In this document: positions 14,784 to 20,413 of the stretch, one piece after another
How the letters are laid out: the number at the start of each line of letters is the position of its first letter
Numbering within the stretch: position 1 is the stretch's first letter
Assembly (NCBI GenBank): GCA_946479185.1
Contig: CAMLFF010000020.1
Coordinates: 1-20,413 of the forward strand
Direction: 5' to 3'
DNA: 20,413 nucleotides
Source: an uncultured Sphingobium sp.
GTDB lineage: Bacteria > Pseudomonadota > Alphaproteobacteria > Sphingomonadales > Sphingomonadaceae
Notes under the pieces: model-generated
What the model was told of the DNA's origin: nothing
The model's database searches: none
Seen by the model: the letters and a program-made list of their open reading frames with translations, nothing else
Translations under genes and position numbers: made by a program

Positions 14784-17138
14784 GTGAATATGGAGTTCTG
14801 GAACTTCTCGACAGCGGCCTTCCTTCCGCAGGATAGGGAATTCGGTTGGCAGCAAGCCTTGAGCAGTGTTGCCATCGAGGGTGTTGCGGTCACTCCCGGC
14901 ACGCAATTCTTTGGCATCGTCGCGGCCATTACCAGTCCTGGCGAAACTGAATATGTTTACCTTTCATCGCGGGCGCAGAGCTTCACCATCCCGAAAGTGT
15001 CGGGAGACACGGCACTCATCGTCCTGATCATCGAGGGGAAAGGCACCTGCGCCGTTGCCGGGGGCGAACCCACTGCTGTCATCTCCGGTGACTTTTTGTT
15101 CGGAGGCCCCAAAAAAGCGCTCAATTTCGCGTTCGACGACGACGTCCGCGCGTTTATCCTGCGCGTTCCCCGCAGCCTTCTCGCACCCCGTCTGCTCGCA
15201 CCAATTCCTGAGCAGCCCCAGCTCATATCGGGCGATACGCCACTTGCCGCGATGTTTAACGACATGCTTATCTCGTTATCGTCCCGACTGGGGGCCGTTG
15301 AACCCTCACAGTTCCAAACAATCGAAACGGTGCTGGCAGAATTCATCGCCGCCAATCTCCTGAACGACGGCGACGTGACGATGCTCGGCGGGATCAGCGG
15401 TCGACGTGCGAGTCTGTTGCATCGCATCTCGCAGACGATCGAGCGGCGTCTGGTGGAGCCGGAACTCGGGCTTGCTGACATTGCGCAAGATCATGGCATG
15501 TCGGTCCGCAACGTTCAGAAATTGTTCGAGGCCTTCGACAAGACGTTCAGCACCTATGTGCGGTCGCGCCGACTGGAGCATTGCCGCGAGGATCTTGCTT
15601 CGCCGCTCTGCGATCAGCTTTCGATCTCCGAGATATGCTATCGTTGGGGCTTTACGGACCCAGCCTACTTTAGCCGCGCATTTCGCGATGAGTTTGGGGT
15701 TTCTCCGCGGGAGTATCGCAAGGCTCCGCATCTTCACGTGCGTGAGGAGCCATCGGGTCGCGCGATGTTGCGTGGAAAGCCCGCCAAGTTTGAAAGCGTT
15801 GTTGCCGATGACGGTCTGGTCAACGATATCGAAGAGGTCGAGCGACGCTTCGCAGCGATGGGCGATACGCCACCGACCGAGCATCTTTTGCCGGTGTCCG
15901 CGCAGACCGTCCATTGGGGCTTTTTCAGTCGCTTCCTCAAGCCTGCTCTCTACGTCCGATCAGGCGATTTCGTGACGATTGAAACGCTTACCCATCACGC
16001 CTACGACGATTACGACCGGATGATTTCGGGCGACGCGGGCGCTGAAGACGTTTTTCACTGGACTGCTGAGCACAAAGCCGTCGATCGGCGAGGTGCAGGG
16101 CCAATGGATGCTTCAGCTTGCGGGCGGGGTGCCGGCGAGGGTTTCGGCGTGCACATCTGCACGGGACCAGTAGCGGTGGCCGGTGCGCGTCCCGGCGATA
16201 TTCTGGAAGTGCGTATTCTCTCGGCCGACCCCAGACCAAGCTGCCACCCAGATTATGAGGGTAGCGCATTCGGGAGCAACGCCGCGGCCTTCTGGGGCTT
16301 CCACTACAAGCATATATTGACCGAGCCGCGCGAGCGAGAGGTGATCACTATCTACGAACTCGATCGCCAGACTGGCGGTCAAAAGGCCCGCGCCGTCTAT
16401 AGTTATCGCTGGACGCCGCAGACTGACCCTTATGGCATCGTCCATTCAAGGATCGATTACCCCGGCGTTCCTGTAGATCATTCCACGATCGAAAAGAAAT
16501 TCGGCATCCTCAAGGATATTGAGATTCCGGTGCGGCCCCATTTTGGCGTGATGGGGCTTGCGCCTAATCATGGTGGCCTTGTGGATTCCGTGCCTCCCTC
16601 GTCATTCGGCGGAAACCTCGACAACTGGCGGCTGGGCGCGGGCTCTACCGTTTATTTGCCGGTAGCGGTGCCCGGCGCGCTGCTTTCGGTGGGCGATCCG
16701 CACGCTTGTCAGGGAGATGGGGAGGCTTGTGGCACGGCAATCGAATGCTCGCTAACCGGGCGCTTCCAGATCATCCTCCACAAGCGCTCTCAGCTTCAGG
16801 GAAATGCGTTGGGCAATCTCAATTTTCCGTTGATCGAAACGGCGGATGAGTGGGTGATCTCCGGGTTTAGTCATCCCAATTATCTGGAAGAGTTGGGGCG
16901 CAATGCGCAAAGCGACATTTATCGCAAGTCGTCTATCGACCATGCCATGCGTGATGCTTTTCGCAAGGTTCGGCGCTTTTTGATGGGGACATTTGACCTC
17001 AGCGAGGATGAAGCAATCTCGCTGATATCGGTCGGCGTCGATTTCGGCATAACGCAGGTCGCCGATGGTAATTGGGGCGTGCATGCCATCGTTCGTAAGG
17101 ACATGTTTGGCGAAGAGCGGCGCTCTCTGACGCCTTGA
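14784..17138 (+). CDS. AraC/FeaR-type transcription regulator fused to acetamidase/formamidase
   Basis: One uninterrupted 784-residue frame joins two families. Residues 1-200 resemble the FeaR-type ligand-binding domain (AraC_binding_2). Residues 215-313 form the double helix-turn-helix of AraC proteins (LADIAQDHGMSVRNVQKLF, then ICYRWGFTDPAYFSRAFRDEF and GVSPREYR). After a linker of about 55 residues, 370-780 is a full FmdA/AmdA amidase domain with VHWGFFSR, VHICTGP, RPHFGVMGLAP, GGNLDNWR and the conserved GDPHACQGDGEACG (637-650). No stop or strong internal ribosome site separates them. The start is GTG 14784 or ATG 14790; AGGTGA just before the ATG makes the choice ambiguous. It is divergent from the nine-gene operon, the usual place for its regulator. 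It could bind DNA and also hydrolyse an amide or formyl compound. Neither activity is proven. Confidence 0.88.
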   Translation: MNMEFWNFSTAAFLPQDREFGWQQALSSVAIEGVAVTPGTQFFGIVAAITSPGETEYVYLSSRAQSFTIPKVSGDTALIVLIIEGKGTCAVAGGEPTAVISGDFLFGGPKKALNFAFDDDVRAFILRVPRSLLAPRLLAPIPEQPQLISGDTPLAAMFNDMLISLSSRLGAVEPSQFQTIETVLAEFIAANLLNDGDVTMLGGISGRRASLLHRISQTIERRLVEPELGLADIAQDHGMSVRNVQKLFEAFDKTFSTYVRSRRLEHCREDLASPLCDQLSISEICYRWGFTDPAYFSRAFRDEFGVSPREYRKAPHLHVREEPSGRAMLRGKPAKFESVVADDGLVNDIEEVERRFAAMGDTPPTEHLLPVSAQTVHWGFFSRFLKPALYVRSGDFVTIETLTHHAYDDYDRMISGDAGAEDVFHWTAEHKAVDRRGAGPMDASACGRGAGEGFGVHICTGPVAVAGARPGDILEVRILSADPRPSCHPDYEGSAFGSNAAAFWGFHYKHILTEPREREVITIYELDRQTGGQKARAVYSYRWTPQTDPYGIVHSRIDYPGVPVDHSTIEKKFGILKDIEIPVRPHFGVMGLAPNHGGLVDSVPPSSFGGNLDNWRLGAGSTVYLPVAVPGALLSVGDPHACQGDGEACGTAIECSLTGRFQIILHKRSQLQGNALGNLNFPLIETADEWVISGFSHPNYLEELGRNAQSDIYRKSSIDHAMRDAFRKVRRFLMGTFDLSEDEAISLISVGVDFGITQVADGNWGVHAIVRKDMFGEERRSLTP

Positions 17139-17239
17139 GGGCTTTCAGATGAGCATGGTCGTGCTTGGCGACATCGATGAGGATTTCGTCATTAATGTTG
17201 CAGCGCTGCCGCAAATGTAGCGTGAACCTGGTCAGGTTT

Positions 17240-18211
17240 TCAGAGATCCAGGACCAGCTTGGCACCGAGCGATCCCGAGCAGCAGATCATCATCGTGCGG
17301 CCCTCGGCCCGCTCGGCGTCGGTCAGGATTGCATCGCGATGGTCCGGCGTGCCAGCAAGCACCGCAGTTTCGCACGAGCCGCAAACGCCCTCACGGCATG
17401 AGTATGACATTGCGATGCCTTCCCGCGCCAGCGCATCAAGGATCGTTTCGCCTGCCGCGACAGCAATCGCTTTACCGGACTTCGCCAGTTCGACGGTATA
17501 GCCGCCTTCGTTGGCGACTGGTGCTGCGGCAGAAAATTGCTCGAAGTGAACGCGTTCGGGTGGCAGCGTCGTGCATGCTGCACGATATGCCTCGATCAGC
17601 GGAATGGGGCCGCAGCAATAGAAATGGCTTCCTGATGGCGCATTCGCGACGATGGTCGGCAAGTCCATGAGTGGATCGCCCTCGAGATTGAAATAGGTTT
17701 TTAGCGCCTCAGGCGCACGCGCAGTCATCTCATTCAGCAATGCGGCGTGGCCGCGCGTGCGTGCCGCATAATGTATTTCAAAGGGAGCCCCGATTTCGGA
17801 CAGCCGCTGGGCCATGCACCAAATCGGCGTCACACCGATGCCTCCCGCCACGAGCACGCTGTAAGGCGCGTCCTCTTTCAGAGGGAAGTGGCAGCGTGGC
17901 GCGCTGATCCGCAACGTATCGCCTACTGTTAGCGCATCATGGAGATAGGCGGATCCACCTCGTCCGTTCGGCTCGCGGGCAACGGCGATCAGATAGCGAT
18001 CACTTTGAGACGGCGAGTTGAGCAGTGAGTATTGCCGTGTCAGATCGTGCAAGGGAGCTGGGCCTTGCATGTGGACGTCGATGTGCGCACCCGCCGAGAA
18101 CATGGGAAGCGCACCGCCGTCGGTCGGCACAAGCTCGATCAGCTTGACGTCATGCGCAATCGTCTGCGCGCGGATCACCCGTGTCTCGATCACATCCTGC
18201 AAAGTTCGCAC
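17240..18211 (-). CDS. VanB/PDR-type flavin-[2Fe-2S] oxygenase reductase
   Basis: A phthalate-dioxygenase-reductase-type protein that moves electrons from NADH through FMN and a plant-type [2Fe-2S] cluster to an oxygenase. The flavin motif is RQYSLLNS (about 59), the nucleotide site AGGIGVTPI (about 117-125), and the C-terminal cluster ligands are C272, C277, C280 and C310 (C-x4-C-x2-C-x29-C). The frame is open to TTG 18256. I prefer GTG 18211 (323 residues, MRTLQDVIETRV) because it gives the usual family N-terminus, but its ribosome site is weak. It converges on the fusion gene and diverges from the extradiol dioxygenase. No oxygenase alpha subunit lies in the window, so its partner is elsewhere. 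The TauD-like enzymes do not need it. Confidence 0.88.
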   Translation of the reverse strand: MRTLQDVIETRVIRAQTIAHDVKLIELVPTDGGALPMFSAGAHIDVHMQGPAPLHDLTRQYSLLNSPSQSDRYLIAVAREPNGRGGSAYLHDALTVGDTLRISAPRCHFPLKEDAPYSVLVAGGIGVTPIWCMAQRLSEIGAPFEIHYAARTRGHAALLNEMTARAPEALKTYFNLEGDPLMDLPTIVANAPSGSHFYCCGPIPLIEAYRAACTTLPPERVHFEQFSAAAPVANEGGYTVELAKSGKAIAVAAGETILDALAREGIAMSYSCREGVCGSCETAVLAGTPDHRDAILTDAERAEGRTMMICCSGSLGAKLVLDL

Positions 18212-18468
18212 CTCATCATTGTCGCGCCACCTTGCGACGTGAGCGCAGGGCGTCAAGCAGCCGGGGGCCAGATGCGCCGGTGGTCAAGGATTGAGGGGAT
18301 TGCGTGGGGCTCGCTTGAGAAAGGGTATTTCCCACGAATGAGCGAATGCGCACCGATAAGGTTTGGCGCGGACGGACAAGGAAAAAGGTGTTTCATCCCA
18401 ATCGCATGACGCCGGGTCTGCACTAAAGCCGAGGTGCGGCATCGGGCCAGGGAGCAGAGTGCGAGTAG

Positions 18469-19248
18469 ATGGATCGGTTGCCTACGCTATTCTTCGGACA
18501 TGGCACGCCCATGATCGCCATGTGGGAAAATGAAATCACGCAGGCGTGGCGTCAGCTCATCTCCGATATTTCCCGCCCCCGCGCTATTCTGATGATCTCT
18601 GCGCATTGGCTGACGCGTGGCATTGGGCTGACGGCCCAAGCCAATCCGCCGACGATCCACGACTTTGGCGGGTTTCCTCGCGCGATGCACGAAATCCAAT
18701 ATCCAGCGGTTGGCGACCCAGCGTTGCGCTGCAGGATTGAAGGGCTGCTCTCCCCACGCCTGGTTCATCAAACGGACACTTGGGGATTGGATCACGGTAG
18801 CTGGACCGTGCTGATGAAGATATTTCCCCGGGCTGACATTCCCGTTGTGCAGATGAGCATCGACGCCAATCTCTCTGCACGTGAGCATTTTGAGCTGGGT
18901 CGTGCGCTGGCACCGTTGCGCGACGAGGGTGTGCTGATCATCGGGTCCGGCAATATCGTCCACAATCTGCGCGACGTCATCCGCACCGACGATGCCCCTC
19001 CACGTGATTATGCGCAGCGTTTCGGCGCGACAATACGCCAAGCCATTCAAGACGATGATCCCGAGCCGATCATCGGCTTTGAGGGTTTCGGCCAAGACAT
19101 GCATCAGTCGCTCCCGAGCACCGAGCATTTCCTGCCGCTGCTTTACGTCCTGGGCGCCCGGCGACCCGGCGACGAGGCGCAATTTATCTGTGACTTCATC
19201 CAATACAGCTCGATCGACATGACCACCATCAGGCTCTCCGCGGCCTGA
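18469..19248 (+). CDS. LigB/DODA-type extradiol dioxygenase (YgiD-like)
   Basis: A 259-residue class III extradiol dioxygenase of the 4,5-DOPA-dioxygenase/YgiD branch, which opens catecholic rings next to the diol with a divalent metal. Conserved histidines are H11 (FFGHGTPM), H46 (ISAHW), H109 (GLDHGSW), H165 (GNIVHNL) and H220 (STEHFLPLL); H11, H46 and one later His form the metal site in this family. The length is typical. Start ATG 18469 fits the family N-terminus (LPTLFFGHG), although its ribosome site is poor (GGGAG about 14 bases upstream). The FmdA gene follows after 25 bases, so the two are probably one transcript. It acts in the cytoplasm; the substrate is unknown. Confidence 0.88.
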   Translation: MDRLPTLFFGHGTPMIAMWENEITQAWRQLISDISRPRAILMISAHWLTRGIGLTAQANPPTIHDFGGFPRAMHEIQYPAVGDPALRCRIEGLLSPRLVHQTDTWGLDHGSWTVLMKIFPRADIPVVQMSIDANLSAREHFELGRALAPLRDEGVLIIGSGNIVHNLRDVIRTDDAPPRDYAQRFGATIRQAIQDDDPEPIIGFEGFGQDMHQSLPSTEHFLPLLYVLGARRPGDEAQFICDFIQYSSIDMTTIRLSAA

Positions 19249-19273
19249 TTTTCAACACGTGCAAGGAAGACTC

Positions 19274-20365
19274 ATGGCACTCATCTCCAAGGCCGGCGAA
19301 GTACGCCCCACCATCGTGCCCGGGGCACTGCATTATTTGCAGGCGCTGCCGGAGACGACGCACTGGGGCTATTTCGATCCCGGCATCGCTCCCGCGTTGC
19401 GAGTGAGATCTGGCGATCTGATCCAGGCAGAAGCCGTCACCCATCATGCGGGCGATGACCCGGATCTGCTCATGGATGAAAAGATCTGGCGCATCTTCAA
19501 CGAGACGCCTGAATCCGACCGGACGCCGGGTGTGCACATCATGACGGGCCCCATTCATGTGGAGGGCGCGGAGCCGGGTGACATCCTTGAAGTGCGTTAT
19601 CTGACGATGCAGCCGCGCTTTCGCCACGGCTCAAATCTGGCGGCCAATTGGGGCCACCTTTATAAAGAGTTCGGCGAAAAGGAACGGGTAACGATCTACG
19701 AGTTGGACTCCGATACCAACACTGCAATTGCGAGCTATGCCTATGACTTTAAGGGCAAGTATCTTACGCCCGGGACTGTGACGCGCTGTCCTGAGTGCGA
19801 TCGTCAACAAGCGCTGAACGGCGTTCGGGTGCCGGTTCGCCCGCATCTTGGTACTGCCGGTGTCGCACCAGCCGTGAACGAGCGGGTCAGCACCATCCCG
19901 CCGGGCCTGCATGGGGGTAATATCGACAATTGGCGGATCGGTGCGGGCTCAACACTCTACTATCCGGTGCAGGTTCCGGGCGGCCTCTTCTCGATCGGCG
20001 ATCCGCACATCAGCCAAGGTGATGGTGAGATTAGTGGCACTGCAATCGAGGCTTCGCTGAACGTGTTGTTCCAGATCGTCCTGCGCAAGGACTTCTCTTT
20101 CCCCTCACCGTTGCTCGAAACGCCAGACTGCTGGATCGTCCACGGCTTCCACGAAGATTTGAACCAGGCCCAGAAGAATGCCGCGCTCGATATGCTGCAC
20201 TTGCTGACCGAGCATCAAGGTCTCTCAGCGAATGACGCTTACTCACTCATGAGCGTTGCTGCTGATTTCGGCGTTACTCAAGTGGTCGATGGCACACAGG
20301 GCATCCACGTGCGCATCCCGCGTGCCATTTTCCCGCACAAAGGCACGACGACCTTCGAGGCGTAA
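19274..20365 (+). CDS. Acetamidase/formamidase (FmdA/AmdA family)
   Basis: A 363-residue amidase that should hydrolyse a small amide or N-formyl group to ammonia or amine plus acid. The family core is complete: THWGYFDPG, HIMTGPI, AEPGDILEVRYL, VRPHLGTAGVAP, GGNIDNWRIGAGST, and the metal-site stretch GDPHISQGDGEISG near residues 236-249. ATG 19274 is chosen over the GTG at 19259 because AAGGAAGA lies 4-6 bases before it. It is a paralogue of the C-terminal half of the 784-residue regulator fusion, with the same motif order and many identical positions. It is co-oriented with the extradiol dioxygenase, 25 bases downstream of it. A strong hairpin follows the stop, so the pair ends here. Confidence 0.9.
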   Translation: MALISKAGEVRPTIVPGALHYLQALPETTHWGYFDPGIAPALRVRSGDLIQAEAVTHHAGDDPDLLMDEKIWRIFNETPESDRTPGVHIMTGPIHVEGAEPGDILEVRYLTMQPRFRHGSNLAANWGHLYKEFGEKERVTIYELDSDTNTAIASYAYDFKGKYLTPGTVTRCPECDRQQALNGVRVPVRPHLGTAGVAPAVNERVSTIPPGLHGGNIDNWRIGAGSTLYYPVQVPGGLFSIGDPHISQGDGEISGTAIEASLNVLFQIVLRKDFSFPSPLLETPDCWIVHGFHEDLNQAQKNAALDMLHLLTEHQGLSANDAYSLMSVAADFGVTQVVDGTQGIHVRIPRAIFPHKGTTTFEA

Positions 20366-20384
20366 CCGAGCGACAGCCAATAAA

Positions 20385-20411
20385 CCGGCGCAGTCTTCGT
20401 CACTGCGCCGG
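20385..20411 (+). terminator. Probable intrinsic terminator after the FmdA gene
   Basis: CCGGCGCAGT (20385-20394) and ACTGCGCCGG (20402-20411) are perfect 10-base reverse complements with a 7-base loop (CTTCGTC), starting 20 bases after the FmdA stop. The window ends two bases later, so a T-tract cannot be seen. Stem strength and position fit a rho-independent terminator. Confidence 0.65.
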
Positions 20412-20413
20412 GA

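Noticed and set aside
17150..17220. 23-residue ORF (MSMVVLGDIDEDF...) after the fusion gene
   Set aside because: Very short, no ribosome site of note and no coupling to a neighbour.
17225..17240. Small hairpin AACCT-GGTC-AGGTT followed by TT between the convergent fusion and reductase genes
   Set aside because: The stem is only 5 bp and AT-containing, with a very short T run. It is too weak to call a terminator.
18185..18230. Possible 9-residue leader peptide (MMRCELCRM) with AAGGTGG upstream, at the start of the reductase gene
   Set aside because: It overlaps the uncertain N-terminus of the reductase, and there is no attenuator-like structure to support it.
14284..18396. Shared 9-mer AGGTGTTTC upstream of the ADH operon and of the LigB-type gene
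   Set aside because: One shared 9-mer between two regions of several hundred bases is expected by chance, and the flanks do not match.
18487..19203. 238-residue minus-strand ORF
   Set aside because: Antisense to the LigB-type dioxygenase and without motifs.
1..20413. CRISPR arrays, tRNA or rRNA genes, toxin-antitoxin pairs
   Set aside because: I saw no regularly spaced repeats, no cloverleaf-like or rRNA sequence and no recognisable toxin or antitoxin on either strand.

Overview
The window looks like chromosomal or plasmid DNA of a GC-rich alphaproteobacterium, most likely a sphingomonad (Sphingobium/Novosphingobium type). I infer this from the gene families present: an IS91-like element paired with a tyrosine recombinase, an AAHS-type aromatic acid transporter, a DUF35/thiolase-like pair and a VanB-type reductase. 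No rRNA or marker gene confirms it.

Layout. Positions 1-1288 hold the decayed remains of an IS91-like mobile element: the tail of a tyrosine recombinase, then a zinc-finger/HUH transposase broken by at least four frameshifts. About 1 kb without a convincing gene follows. A plus-strand block comes next: a possible 57-residue ORF coupled to an SDR oxidoreductase, then a TauD/TfdA-like 2-oxoglutarate dioxygenase. From 14278 down to 4702 runs a densely packed minus-strand operon of nine recognised genes. In transcription order they are: Zn-type dehydrogenase/reductase, intradiol ring-cleavage dioxygenase, PEP-mutase/isocitrate-lyase-family enzyme, acyl-CoA ligase, thiolase-like protein, DUF35 OB-fold protein, quinone-oxidoreductase-like MDR enzyme, a second TauD-like dioxygenase and an AAHS-type MFS transporter. 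Most junctions are 4-nt (ATGA) or 1-nt overlaps. Upstream of this operon lie a perfect 6+7+6 inverted repeat and a truncated N-terminal piece of a bile-acid:sodium-symporter-family gene.

Divergent from the operon is the most unusual gene of the window, a 784-residue fusion of an AraC/FeaR-type transcription factor to a complete acetamidase/formamidase (FmdA) domain. After it come a minus-strand VanB-type ferredoxin/flavin reductase with no oxygenase partner in view, and a plus-strand pair: a LigB/DODA-type extradiol dioxygenase and a free-standing FmdA-family amidase. A strong hairpin at the right edge closes this pair.

Together these genes read as a catabolic island for an aromatic or plant-derived acid. 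Uptake would be by the MFS carrier, oxidation by 2OG dioxygenases and possibly an external Rieske oxygenase, ring opening by intradiol and/or extradiol enzymes, CoA activation and C-C cleavage by the ligase/thiolase-like/DUF35 set, and hydrolysis of an amide or formyl group by FmdA enzymes. The substrate cannot be named from sequence alone. The regulator-amidase fusion suggests a sensor that can hydrolyse its own inducer or a relative of it; that is inference.
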